NCBI GenBank assembly: GCA_030998225.1
Contig: JAPYXD010000608.1
Coordinates: 2,510,501-2,574,500 of the forward strand
Source: Diplolepis rosae
Lineage: Eukaryota; Arthropoda; Insecta; Hymenoptera; Diplolepididae
Reading direction: 5' to 3'
Length of the DNA stretch: 64,000 nucleotides
In this document: positions 33,969 through 45,069 of the stretch, in pieces
Numbering within the stretch: the first letter of the stretch is position 1
Layout of the letters: every line of letters starts with the position of its first letter
The notes under the pieces: model-generated
The model's database searches: none
Told to the model about the DNA's origin: nothing
The model's input: only the letters and a program-made list of their open reading frames with translations
Made by a program: the position numbers and the translations under genes

Positions 33969-34051
33969 ATAATACCTGTCATTGAAGGCAGTGCAGTGGT
34001 ACAGCAATATTTCACTACTACTACCGCACTCTATTCAATGACAGGTATTAT
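33969..34051 (+). ncRNA. pre-miRNA-like hairpin candidate
   Basis: An 18-bp perfect stem (ATAATACCTGTCATTGAA with its complement at 34034-34051) is followed by a 3x3 internal loop, 5 bp (AGTGC/GCACT), a 1x1 mismatch, 6 bp with one G-U and a ~17-nt loop. The 83-nt size and imperfect upper stem look like a microRNA precursor. A small MITE is the alternative. The complement on the minus strand would be sense to the glycerol kinase intron. Confidence 0.4.
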
Positions 34052-34817
34052 GTTTTTTTTACTTTATGACGCTAAAAATAAAGTTATTGTATTATCTTCG
34101 ATTCCCTTTAAACTCAAAATGTACCGCAGAGTAATAATTGGAACAATTTTAATGTTCTTTATGCCTTTCCTATTTATCTTCTTAGGAGGATAGCGAATGG
34201 TCAGTGAACGGTCAGTGAATAGTGAGCAAATTCGCTGACCTGTAACTGGACCGGATCTGTTGGGGTAAGAAATGTCCTTAAGTAATATGGCCGCCCTCTA
34301 CCATTTCCACTGTTTCCCCCTTACTTATTTCGGCACAGACTCCACTGGCTTCAGCTCCGTCCATATATTTTTTACATTCGTGGTCTGTCGCTACATCGCT
34401 GTCGCTCTGCTTGTCCATCGGTCTTTCCCCCGTGGTTGGGATTACCTTTCGTATAACGAAACGACAAACCTCTAGAGAGAATCATCCCTCACGTGTAATT
34501 AACCAAGTTGTTATAGAAAGGGCTCAAAATGGGGATATTATCGAAAACAAAATCTCTAGCACTGAAACTATCATATTAGATTCAGAATCAGAAACGGAGT
34601 CAATATCGGAATAACCTTACTTTAGCGCCGTCAAAATTTAGGACGTTGGTAAAGTTCAAATTCACCATTTCGTTGTCAATAGGGCATTCCTAATAAGGAT
34701 AACGTTTTGAGTCTCTCGGAATTGGCTAAGCTGGAATAATAAAGACGATATTCGTTACAAGCCTGAAGATCCCCAATTATGACAATAGGACATTATCTAA
34801 TACATTTTTTTTAAATT

Positions 34818-34858
<41 letters not shown>

Positions 34859-35034
34859 TGTGACTTGGTACTTTTCCACGCACAAAGATTGTTTAAAAAG
34901 TCGTTAATTTTTGGAAACCTCGAGGAGAGAATCATGCCCGAGGCTGTCTGTGACAGTCAAAAGTTAGGGGTCGAGCGTAATGTGCTCGGTAGACTCCTGA
35001 CTTTGACTTCTAGTTATTTTTGTTAATAAATTCT
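34052..35034. other. no recognised gene; (TA)n tract
   Basis: A (TA)n microsatellite lies at 34819-34858. The frames at 34272-34614 show no domain I know. Confidence 0.45.
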
Positions 35035-35790
35035 AATGACAGGATACATTCAAAAGCAAGGAAATTGGGTTCCACATGAACTCAAGCCGAGAGACGTTGA
35101 AAGGCGGTTTTGCATGTCCGAAATGATGCTGGAACGCCACAAAAAGAAGTCATTTTGGCATCGGATTGTTACTGGTGATGAAAAATGGATCCATTAGGAC
35201 AACCCCAAGCGCAAAAAATCATATGTGAAACCCTGCCAACCAGCCAAATCAACGGCAAAGCCGAATGTCCATGGCGCGAAGGTAATGCTCTGTATTTGGT
35301 GGGATCAGAAGGGTGTGCTGTATTATGAATTGCTAAAACCGGGTGAAACTATCAATGGAGAACGCCACCGAACACAATTAACCCGTTTGAAGAGAGCAAT
35401 AGCCGAAAAACGCCCGGAATATGCGACCAGACACGAGGCAATAATTTACCATCATGACAACGCTCGGCCCCAGGTTAAGAACTATTTGAAAAGCAGTGGA
35501 TGGGAAGTTATACTCCACCCGCCTTATAGCCCAGACCTTGCTCCTTGTGACTACCATTTGTTCTGGTCGATGCAGAACGCCCTCACTGGAATACGGTTCA
35601 CATCAGAACAGGGTATCAAAAATTGGCTTGATTCATTCTTGGCCGCCAAGCCGGGGCAGTTCTTTTGGGATGGAATCCACAAATTGCCAGAAAGATGGGA
35701 AAAAATCATAGCTTCAGACAGGCAATACTTTGAATAATACTATTGTACATGTTTTTCCTAAATAAACGTTCAAATTTTGAAAAAAACGTA
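35035..35790 (+). pseudogene. mariner transposase, 5'-truncated copy E
   Basis: Begins YIQKQGNWVPHELKPRDVER, past both helix-turn-helix units. The first catalytic region is HRIVTGDEKWIH (D at ~35178) followed by an in-frame TAG where relatives have Tyr. An open frame of 170 codons (35225-35737) follows, with VMLCIWWDQKGVLYYELLKP, the second catalytic YHHDNARPQ, and the third LHPPYSPDLAPCDYHLF, ending QYFE. The C-terminal 60 residues match the fragment at 768-966 almost exactly. The 3' terminal repeat probably ends near 35790. All three catalytic Asp are kept, but it lacks DNA-binding domains. Confidence 0.85.
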
Positions 35791-36577
35791 CGAATTAAGT
35801 TATAGATCCAATATATACGACAATGCTATGCCGTTAGTTACAATTCGATATCGAAAGTAAAAGGGAAATATTCGAACTGTAAAAGTAAAGGCGCGCATTA
35901 GCGCGTTAATATTCTCGCGCGTCAGCTTTCGAAAACGGAGTGTCTGGCGAATTACCTGCCTATTTCCACCTAGTTATCTTATGAGACATTGACCTTTCCG
36001 ACCTCTCAGTAGATAGTGCTTATCCTGTTGAAATATTTTGAAGAGTCATAACAGCTAAAACCGACGCTTGTGTACAGACGCCGTAGCTGTGTGTTTGAAC
36101 GTTCTGTGACAATCATCTCTTTTTTACCGTATTTAAATTGGATTTAAAAAGAACTATGTGTGATTGAACACCTGTATATAGTGGGCATAAGGGCTGTCGG
36201 GAAAATAAAGATCATTCCAGTAGAAAAAAAAGTGGAAAAAGGCCTTTGAATAGGTACGTCTTGGAGACAGGCGGTGAGGAAAGTTTTAACGCGTCTTCGA
36301 AAAAATTGAATTTGTGATTCAGCCCATTTATAAGGAACTCAGCCGCGTAGACCTTTTGAATCGTTGTTTGGGAGGATTCACGCCGAACGCAAATAAAAGC
36401 TTCATTTCCAGAACATGGGTGCTCGCTCCAAAATCTTCGTTTAGTGGAAAAATTATTCTTCGCGTTTTTTCTCGAAACTTCATTTTACCCTAAATCGATG
36501 CCATTTTATAAAAAATGTTTATTTTAAAAAATTGCTACGAATTTCGCTAGTTTTTAGACTGAAGAAACGAATTTTTT

Positions 36578-37190
36578 TTGTTTCACTGTTCTAGTTTGAA
36601 CATGAGCCGAGTTATCGTGCCCACCGTACGATCATCTATTTTTGCAGCGCTCCAGTATATCGCCTGTCAAGCCACCATTTTTGCAATAAAAATATATATG
36701 GATGACTCACCTACCTCTCGAAGACTTTACAATAATCCTACAAATACAGACAAAAAACCAATCAGCATTTGCAAAGACAAACCCCACATCACCCACCAAT
36801 GGACGGAATCCCTAACTTTCAAACACGATGATTACGCTCACTTTATATCCGAGAATTGTGAACCCATGAATCCCATAGTAAAGCTCCTTGTGACTACCGT
36901 ACGTCTTGGCCTGAAGACCTTTGGATATGCTGCCCTAAGAAGGGACAGGTCTTTTTCACTCCACATAGTCGGCATAAGACATATTCCATTGTAATAAAAA
37001 AATGACGTGCCGATGATGTCGAAATGACGGAACTCGTGGCAGAAATATTCCGGGATAGTAATATTACCCTCATTCTCTGCCACGGAAAGATCGAAGTTCC
37101 GACTTTGGAAATGCGACCTAAGATAATTACTGAATATCACGATAGCCTTATAGGTGGCCATAAGGGCACCACTAAAACCTACCGCGCCGC
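36578..37190 (+). pseudogene. LTR-retrotransposon integrase-region fragment
   Basis: The frame at 37024-37368 contains EVPTLEMRPKIITEYHDSLI then GGHKGTTKTYR, the H2C2-type segment that precedes the integrase core of Gypsy-like elements. The upstream frame (36578-36994), shifted, contains YAHFISENCEPMNPIV and DRSFSLHIVGIR, plausible linker sequence. The integrase catalytic core does not follow. Too short to assign a clade. Confidence 0.6.
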
Positions 37191-37691
37191 ATCAGGGAAC
37201 GATACACATGACTCGGTTTATGGGACGAAATTAGTAAGTTTTTCGGAGACGAAAACCTTAAAATTGCAGTGTGGTTTGTTGCAGGTGGTCCAAGATGTGC
37301 AATATTTTTTTGGAAAAGGATTGATTAATGCACAAAATCTGATTTATGCAATATCAATTGATTTTTAGAAGTGAATCAAATGCAAACTTTTCAGCGCTCG
37401 TAACCTGGGTGCATTCCAATAACACTGGTTAAAAAAAGTGACTTATGTGCTCATGGGATGAGATACGTCATTTTCAGAGTATTTTTTTGTGCTGAATCCG
37501 AATCTGGTCTCCACTTTTTGCCAGAACATCAGGTTTTTGTGAGTTTTCTAATCAAATTTTTTTTTGAAAATTCACAAATCATGAGATAAAATGTTGAAAA
37601 TTTTTTTTATTTATAAAAAGCAATAGTGTAGCGTAGCGAGGGCGGTATTCACACGAGTCACATCGCTACCATGTCGCTCGAGGTACACACG

Positions 37692-37972
37692 ACGTTTTGT
37701 GTCCAAATTGGTGGAAAAAGTCGCGTTGCGTGCGAGTGCGTAGTTAGCCGCGGGCAGTCAAGTTTCGTGCGGTATGAACATTTTGCCCGTTGGAGCGGGC
37801 GGTATGAACATTTTGCCCGTTGAAGCGGGCGGTATGAACATTATCGCCCTTTGAAGCGGGCGGTATGAACATTTCGCCCGATTTTGACGCCAAGGCACAA
37901 TTGACTGCATGCCGCTCTACGCACAAGCATGCAATGCGACTTTTTCCGCCCGTTTGGACACAAAAGGTATTT
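37692..37972. mobile_element. foldback element with four 30-bp central repeats
   Basis: Inverted arms GTTTTGTGTCCAAA...GGAAAAAGTCGC (from 37692) and the reverse near 37930-37972. Between them are four tandem units of GGGCGGTATGAACATTTTGC (+ CCGTTGAAGC) at 37768-37880. Inside each unit CGGGC can pair with GCCCG, so every repeat is itself a hairpin around GGTATGAACATTTT. Confidence 0.8.
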
Positions 37973-39270
37973 AAATACTCAAGCAAAACATAAGTTACAT
38001 CTAAATTTACACACCAAATTATATAGTAAAGTTTCTCTGGTATAAAGCAATATTGAAAAACATTTTATTCTTATGAAATCATTTTTAAAAATTTGTATAA
38101 TACGCAAGAGCTTTCACATGGCAATTACAATACATACACCACCTTCAGAAACTACACGTTTACCTGTAGTTTCAGCCATTATTGAGGTGTCTTAATTTTT
38201 ATACTAACAAGTCATGTAAGAAATGTTACGTATTTCAAAAGTTTTTTCAAAGTATTTTATTATTATGATATTTTTCAATTTTAATTAATACAAAAAAAAG
38301 TTATAGTGCGATTCCATGTCATAATTTAGGTATACTTTATGCATTTTATAAATATTCAAACCCTACATTTATACCCATATACTTAAATTGTCATGCAAAA
38401 ATGTAATGTATTTTATAAATTTTTTCCAAAGTATCATACCAAATAAATCTTAAAGTGCAAATTCTTATGCGAATTTAGATATAATTTATGCTTTTATTTT
38501 AATATTTGAACCCTTCTTTAACACACACTATCTTCGGAAATTGTAGGTTCACCTGTTGTTGCAGCTACTGACAAAGTGACTAAATTTTTATGATAAAAGG
38601 TTAAACAAATTTTTCTGATGCAAGAATAAAAGTTAATACAATATTGCTTATAATAACCCTAAGTTAAAAGGAAAATATTAATTTTGTGAGAGCATGTTAG
38701 AAAAGATGTTAAATTTCGATCTTTTTGAATAATATTAATAACTCTAAAATTAATTAACCTCTTGAAAACTTTTAGTATTATTTTAGAGGCAAGTCTTCAT
38801 AGTATTTTTCTAACTAGTTGAGATATTTCTAAAATTATTTCCTTGAATTCTGCCTTAGGGTCAAACATGTTACTAAAATGTCGTTGAATTTCAAATAATG
38901 ATTGTACTCTATACATTAATTCTAAAAATCCAAACCATCAATATTTTTATGAATATCCCCAAATTTCATTAAAATATGATATATACTGAATATCAAAAAA
39001 TTCCTGCAAGAATCTACACATTTTGAAAGTTTTATGACTTTTTCTTATCATGTTTGACTCCAAAGTAGAATCCTGAAAAATAATCCTAAACATATTCTGA
39101 TTAGTTAACAAAATTTGGATTTCGTACTCACCGACAGTGTAAATAAAAGACAATTTTAGTATTTGTAATGTTAATTTTTTCTCAATTTGAAATTTCATTA
39201 TTCTGTATCTAACGTGCATGCATACTATTGTTGTATCGTGAAAGTAATGAAAATATGTACCAATAAATTA
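37973..39270. other. AT-rich intron sequence
   Basis: No gene or transposon ends were recognised. Confidence 0.4.
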
Positions 39271-39988
39271 TACAGGGTGTCTAAAAAGTCCCGGGACGGT
39301 TGGATATTTCCTCAGGTAAAATATTTTTCAAAAAAGTGAAGGTCATTCCTAAAGTAAATTTCAACGAGGAATTCAATGGTGACCTTCATTTTGACCTTCA
39401 AGTTGACCTCCATGGCTTTTTGAAGGTCAACTTTGTTTTTTTAAATGTAAACCCCCTTTTTTCACATCTGCAATCGGTAGAGCGAAAAATACTACGTTCA
39501 GATACGTACCCAAGTTATAGGTCAATTGTAACGTTGAAGGTCAATTAGAGGTTATTTGAAATTAACAAAGTTTTCCAAGAGGTCAGTGCAATTCCTGAAG
39601 TATTTTTCAACGGGAAATTCAATGGTGACCTTCATTTTGACCTTCAAGTTGACCTCCATGGCTTTTCGAAGGTCAACTTTGTTTTTTTTAAATGGAAACC
39701 CCCTTTTTTCACATATGCAATCGATAGAGCGAAAAATACTACGGTCAGATACGTACCCAAGTCATAGGTCAATTGTAACGTTCAAGGTCAATTAGAGGAT
39801 ATTTGAAATCAACAAAGTTTTCCAAGAGGTCAGTATAATTCCTGAACTAAATTTCAACGAGAAATTCATTGGTGAGCTCTGTATTGATCTTGGTGATGAG
39901 CTTCAAGGTTTTTTCCAGGCAGTTTACGTTTACGTTTAGCAGTACCCAGGAACAACGACGCGGATGTAGTGAATTCTGTTCCCTTTGG

Positions 39989-40073
39989 GGTGCTTGATTA
40001 GCGTGATTCCCCTTGCCTCTCACGTTTCAGGGTGCTTGATTAGCGTGAGTCCCCTTACCTCTCACGCTTCAGT
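39989..40073 (+). repeat. 42-bp repeat, two units (second locus)
   Basis: GGTGCTTGATTAGCGTGATT then GGTGCTTGATTAGCGTGAGT, each followed by CCCCTTRCCTCTCACG. CGTGA(G)/(C)TCACG pair perfectly here. Same family as 4379-4500, opposite orientation. Confidence 0.8.
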
Positions 40074-40860
40074 AAAGATGTTCGAACTGAAAACCTTGAG
40101 CTTCTTGACAAAAAGCTATGCGATTGTAAAAATGAGTTACAGCATTACGAATCATCTCCGTATCAATCAAAGTAGCCTCTTGCAGAATCCGATTCTGCAA
40201 TTCGTCTAAGCTTTGGGGTTGCGTTGAGTATACTTTGCTCTTTAAATAACCCCAAAGAAAATAGTCGAGAGACGTCAGATCAAGAGATCTAGCAGGCCAC
40301 TCGATTTCACCCCTTCTTCCAATCCACCTATGAGGGAACTGAGTATCCAAGCAAGCTCTTGATATGCACGGGCATTGAGATTACCATCGATGAAAGTAGC
40401 ATCATCTGAATATACTGTATTGTACAAGAAAAGAGGATCTCTATCAATTCTGTCCATCATAATTTCACAAAATTCAACCCGACGATCAGGATCGTCTTCA
40501 TTGAGCTCTTGTACCAGATGAACTTTGTAAGGAAGAAAATTAATGCTTTTAAAAATATTTCGCACTGTCTCAGGAGCAACGTCACGCTCATCACTAGCTC
40601 GACGTAAACTAAGGTGTGGGTTTTCAACAAATGCTTGGGCTATGCCCATCTGCATCTATTCAGATCTTGCAGATTTTGCCCGACCAGTTCTCTGAAGGTC
40701 CTTGATAGATCCATGATTCATAAAGCGCCTTACAGTTCTTTCAATTGTTGATTTTGAAACAGGATTTGACCCTTCACCGTTACTGAAAGTGCGATTAAAA
40801 AGCAAACGAACTTGATCATAAGAACTGGATCTTCCCAACCACGCATCATTAATACAGATA
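40069..40860 (-). pseudogene. DDE transposase of the long-TIR element
   Basis: Minus-strand order: an HTH part (SSSYDQVRLLFNRTF, STIERTVRRFMNHGSIKD) and, after a stop at 40656, a second DNA-binding part (HLSLRRASDERDVAPETVRN, INFLPYKVHLVQEL). The first catalytic region follows (DPLFLYNTVYSDDATF). The frame is then truncated and rejoins the C-terminal part with FPHRWIGRRGEIEWPARS and LDLTSLDYFLWGYLKSKVYS. The segment between the first and last catalytic residues, normally holding the QQDGAPPH-like motif, is deleted. Typical of Tc1/mariner-superfamily transposases widespread in insects; this copy is inactive. Confidence 0.8.
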
Positions 40861-40920
40861 CCCTCTCTCGTTCCGAAAGTTTAGGTCAGCTGGCCGGGTG
40901 AGCGCACCGCCGGGGGTGGG

Positions 40921-41250
40921 GTGATCAGGAACGCCTGAAGTCACCGCACCCGAAACCCGTGGGCCGATCATGGGAACGCCCATCCATCGGCACACAGATC
41001 GGCTTGTTTTCTCCCCTGTACGTTGCGTCTTCGTATCCTCCGCTGCCGAGGGTGGGGTGATCAGGAACGCCTGAAGTCACCGCACCCGAAGCCCGTGGGC
41101 CGATCATGGGAACGCCCATCCATCGGCACACAGGTCGGCTCGGGTCTCTCGTAGTTGATGCGTCGCCGAGGGTGGGGTGATCAGGAACGCCTAAAGTCAC
41201 CACACCTGAAGCCCGTGGGCCGATCATGGGAACGCCCATCCATCGGCACA
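40921..41250 (+). repeat. two-hairpin repeat modules, three units
   Basis: Each unit has TCAGG-AACG-CCTGA (40925-40938, 41061-41074, 41181-41194 with one mismatch) and, 25 nt later, CCGAT-C-ATGGG-AACG-CCCAT-CC-ATCGG (40964-40990, 41100-41126, 41220-41246). Units are 120-136 bp apart and nearly identical. The architecture is that of 5080-5357 read on the other strand, but the outer stem is CCGAT/ATCGG instead of CCGAC/GTCGG or ACTGGC/GCCAGT. Confidence 0.85.
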
Positions 41251-41302
41251 CAGGTCGGCTGGCGTCTCCTCGTAGAGGGTGGTACGTCGGGTAGATCGTC
41301 TA

Positions 41303-41419
41303 CAGGTAAGTACGTCGTCCAGGTATGTATGTCGTCCAGGTAAGTATGTCGCCCAGGTAAGTATATCGTCCAGGTAAGTATATCGTCCAGGTAAGTATAT
41401 CGTCCAGGTAAATATGTCC
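41303..41419 (-). repeat. 17-bp minisatellite matching the U1 snRNA 5' end
   Basis: Seven units on the plus strand of CAGGTAAGTATATCGTC with small changes. The minus-strand unit contains ATACTTACCTGG, the same 12 bases as the 5' end of U1 snRNA. The plus strand therefore has tandem consensus splice donors (CAG/GTAAGTA) in five of seven units. Confidence 0.85.
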
Positions 41420-41534
41420 AGCTAGCTCTGCCACGGGACCGCCCGTCCGCAGAGTAACCTGCTAAGTCTTGGCCCGGTGAGAGCTCCTCGATGTTACTCG
41501 AGTCGAACGCACCGTACCGACTGCCGTTCTCTCG

Positions 41535-41697
41535 CAGTGATCCCAGAACGTGGGAGCTGGTGGCCCCCACCATAGGTGCCTCGAGCTCATTGTGTCTTCC
41601 TCATTCAACCAACCTATGGCAGTCGAGCGAGGAAGAAGCCTTGAACTGGTGGGGTCCATGGTAGGGGCCGCCAGCTCCCACGTTCTGGGATGACTGT
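41535..41697. repeat. inverted repeat with ~40-bp GC-rich arms
   Basis: CCCAGAACGTGGGAGCTGGT (left) and its near-complement ACCAGCTCCC...TTCTGGG-type arm at 41657-41695 flank ~80 bp. It lies between the minisatellite and the right arm of the long-TIR element. Confidence 0.75.
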
Positions 41698-42722
41698 TCT
41701 CTCGTCGAGACGCTGGACTTATAGTCTCGACGTGCTGCGCGCGCGCCGTCGAGCGGCAGTCTGGGGAAGACTGGCGCGTGGGGGTAAGTATACCGCGCTT
41801 GCTGACAGTGGCGCCTATGTGACTGTGACGTCAGATGGCATTGGCGTCACAATCTTTTATAGAAAGATAGTACGTATGTACTCGTAATACGTAAATTTAG
41901 TTTCGATTCGTAATATTCGTATGGAGATAGACAAACGGTATAGAACTTATGGTATCGCCTTAGGTATTGACTTAGGTATCGAAAAACGGTATAGGACTTT
42001 TCGATATAACTCTTTGGGGAGGAACAGAACTCTCAATAGAACTCCTGGAACTTTTAATGAAAAATTTCCTATACATATGATTTTACAATATTCAAAACGC
42101 TGTAACCAAGATCAATACAGAGCTCATCAATGAATTTCTCGTTGAAATTTACTTCAGGAATTGCACTGACCTCTTGGAAAACTTTGTTTATTTCAAATAA
42201 CCTCTAATTGACCTTGAACGTTACAATTGACCTATGACTTGGGTACGTACTTGAACGTAGTATTTTTCGCTCCATCGATTTGCAGATGTGAAAAAGGGGG
42301 GTTTCCATAAAAACAAAATTGACCTTCAAAAAGCCATGAAGGTCAACTTCAAGGTCAAAATGAAGGTCACCATTGAATTCCCCGTTGAAATTTACTTCAG
42401 GAATTGCACTGACCTCTTGGAAAACTTTGTTTATTTCAAATAACCTCTAATTGACCTTGAACGTTACAATCGACCTATGACTTCGTTACGTAGCTGAACG
42501 TATAATTTTCCGCTCTATCGATTGCAGATGTAAAAAAAGGGGGTTTCCATTTAAACAAACAAAGTTGACCTTCAAAAAACCATGAAGCTCAACTTCAAGG
42601 TCAAAATGAAGGTCACCACTGAATTCCTCGTTGAAATTTACTTCAGGAATGACCTTCACTTTTTTGAAAAATATTTTACCTGAGGAAATATCCAACCGTC
42701 CCGGGACTTTTTAGACACCCTG

Positions 42723-43205
42723 TATATGTTGGACCACAATATATGGAATTACATAAGAACTTTGCATGGTACCACTTGTCTAGTCAACGATCGAGCAAAC
42801 TAACAACAGAAGTGTATGAATTGTAAATTTTAGTTTTAATTTATACATTATTAATTCAAGAACATTACCTAACAAGAAATTTTCCAAAAGAGTAAGAACT
42901 TTTTCTCAGCTATTTTGGAGAAAAAAGTCTGAAAAATTTAGTAGCTCTTATACTCTGCGATCTTATCAGTCAACAAATGTCAGGCTGGCATATTTGTAAC
43001 CAGCACGACATCTTGTACATATAATTAACGAAGATTTTTTACAGAATCAAGATTTATTAGAATGTCTTCAAAAACATGCAATACCCCTCTTTTCCACGCC
43101 GTCATGGAGGTAAAGATGAAGGCATGTTTGTTTACGTGTTATACCCTATGGGCCTAATACACTGCCTAGAAGACTTATATCTGAAACAAAATGCAACAAT
43201 ATATA
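42723..43205. other. no recognised feature
   Basis: AT-rich spacer between two DNA transposons. Confidence 0.4.
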
Positions 43206-44863
43206 CTGGGTGTCCAAGACCACCCGTCCACCCCTCTGGAAATCTTGGGAATTGGATTTAAAAATCTACTAAAAATTGCTTATTACTATATGAGATATGA
43301 TCTTTCAAATTCAGATATTTCCGGCTTTCTACCTCTACAGGAAGCAGGTTTTTTTGACCGGAAGTCGAATTTCTTGAATGAAACAAACTATTTTTTATTA
43401 TAGATTCGGATTCTCTGTAAAAAAGTAAGTATCTTTTGTCCAAAAAAATTTTTTGTACCATGCCATCTTCATTTTTTAAATTCTGTTTTAATTTGATATT
43501 AAATCAAATATTCTGTGATAGTTAAATAGTTACTTGGTAACGTACTTACCATGTTTAATTATCGCATTCGCGGATGAAATCGCTTCTTTCATTACGGACT
43601 TGAACCGGTTTTCTTCTTTAAGTTATAAAGAAAGTGAGCGGCAAAACGGGTATATTTACAGTGATGTGACATATGAATTTTGCTGATTCTTCAATTAGGT
43701 AAAACATTGTTTTTATATTATTTATTAGTCCCTAAGAGCTAAGAGGAGAGATATGTAATATGAGATGATTTCTTTTTTTTTTAAATGGTGTATTCAAATG
43801 AAGAAGCGCATGACATGTTGCAAGTGTTTCTTAAGCAGGGTCATCGGCTGGAGCTGAAAGAGTTTGGAGGCAAAAATATCCTAACAGATTTCCTAATTCT
43901 CGAAAAGTTTTTTTGAGACTTTCTCGAAAAGTGAGAACTGAAGGCATCGTGCAACCGCATCACAACAAAGGAAGAAAAGTTCGTAGAGAAGTGAGAGATG
44001 TTAAATCGGCAGATATTAGTGCATCCGCGTTACTCGAACCAAATGATTCCTTGTGAAGACGAGAAACAGATTCTGGCATAAGTAAATCTTTGATCGGCCT
44101 TATCCTTGAGAGTAGCAGATTCCATCCCTACAGAATTATGTTGCACCAAGAGTTGACTAATTTTGACATTTAACAAAGGCTTGCATTTTGCAACTGGATC
44201 AGAGCACAGCTGGACAATTTTCAAAGAAGAATACTCTGGTCAGATGAGTGCACATTTAAAAGCGATGCAGAGGTCAATACATGGAATTGTCGTTACTGGT
44301 CACAAGAAACTCCTCACTGGCTAAGGACGATCGATAATCAGCATGTATGGAAAGTGAATGTATGGTGCGGCATAATTGGAGATCGTATAGTAGGACCTAT
44401 TATTTTCGAAGGAAATCTTGATCGTTTTAGATAGAGAGAACTGATAGAAAGAAAGTTACCTCTTCTCTTTGAAGACATTCCATTAGAGCTACGAAATAAC
44501 ATGTGGTTTCAACAAGATGGCTGCCCAGCACATACAGCACGTATTAGTGGACAAAGTCTGAATCATATGTTTCCAAATAGGTGGATTGGAAAATATGGTC
44601 CTGTAAACTATCCACCTAGATCACCAGATCTTACAGTGCTGGATTACTATTTGTGGGGTAGAATAAAGGACTTAGTATATCGCGAACGTCCAACCACAAG
44701 AGCTAACATGATCCATCGGATTACAGAAGCAATTCCTTCACTGCAACCAGAAGAAATAAGACGAGATGTTGACAATATTGAGGGTAATAAATAATTTTAA
44801 GTAGATTTTTTAATTCAATTCCCAAGATTTCCAGAGGGGTGGACGGGTGTCTTGGACACCCGG
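43206..44863 (+). mobile_element. Tc1/mariner-superfamily element, 1.66 kb, both ends present
   Basis: Inverted ends CTGGGTGTCCAAGAC-CACCC...GGAAATCTTGGG (from 43206) and the matching right end to 44863 are ~50 bp, flanked by TA. They enclose one transposase gene in plus orientation. The right end is followed within 15 bp by a member of the 42-bp repeat family. Confidence 0.85.
43785..44794 (+). pseudogene. DDE transposase of the 1.66-kb element
   Basis: From ATG 43785: MVYSNEEAHDMLQVFLKQG and, through frameshifts and a few stops, a central part with SLIGLILESSRFHPYRIMLH and LAFCNWIRAQLDNF. Next is the first catalytic LWSDECTFKSD with WNCRYWSQE, then VWCGIIGDRIVGPIIFEGNL. The last open frame (44501-44794) has MWFQQDGCPAHTARIS with the second catalytic Asp and PPRSPDLTVLDYYLWG with the third. 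All catalytic segments are recognisable, so this copy is only mildly decayed. It is related to, but clearly distinct from, the transposase at 40.1-40.8 kb. Confidence 0.85.
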
Positions 44864-44875
44864 TATATCTTTGGG

Positions 44876-45046
44876 TGCTTGATCAGAGTCCCCTTGCCAT
44901 TCACGTTTTCCAAATTAAACGAAATAAAAGTGTATTGCCTCATTGGTCAGAAACAAAAATATCAAACCAAAAGAACAAAATACAACAATTGAGATATATT
45001 GGGGTGCTTGATTAAAAAGAGCCCCCTTGTCTCTCACTCATCTCGT
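44876..45046 (+). repeat. 42-bp repeat family, two diverged units
   Basis: GGTGCTTGATCAGAGTCCCC...CCATTCACG (44874-44906) and GGGGTGCTTGATTAAAAAGA...TCTCTCACT (45002-45046), separated by ~95 bp. Same orientation as 39989-40073. Confidence 0.75.
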
Positions 45047-45069
45047 TTTCTTAACTACACAAAATACAA

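Larger units (their letters stand above)
39273..42722. mobile_element. 3.45-kb DNA transposon with ~600-bp terminal inverted repeats
   Basis: The ends CAGGGTGTCTAAAAAGTCCC and its complement at 42722 are flanked by TA. The arms (39273 to ~39890, ~42105 to 42722) match throughout. Each arm holds more than two tandem ~243-bp units packed with AGGTCA/TGACCT motifs. The interior contains a minus-strand DDE transposase wreck, two satellite types, a 17-bp minisatellite and an inner inverted repeat. It probably began as a Tc1/mariner-superfamily element that later accepted GC-rich material. Confidence 0.85.

Noticed and set aside
34272..34614. Possible coding region (two overlapping frames)
   Set aside because: No conserved motif in either frame, and composition is like the surrounding intron.
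37768..37880. Direct repeats of ~30 bp that could suggest a CRISPR array
   Set aside because: Units abut without unique spacers, lie inside an inverted repeat and are in a eukaryotic intron; it is a minisatellite.
40853..41270. Repeated frames with MCRWMGVPMIGPRASG-type translation as a repeat protein
   Set aside because: Both strands give repeated peptides simply because the DNA unit is tandemly repeated; the conserved feature across loci is base pairing, not the peptide.
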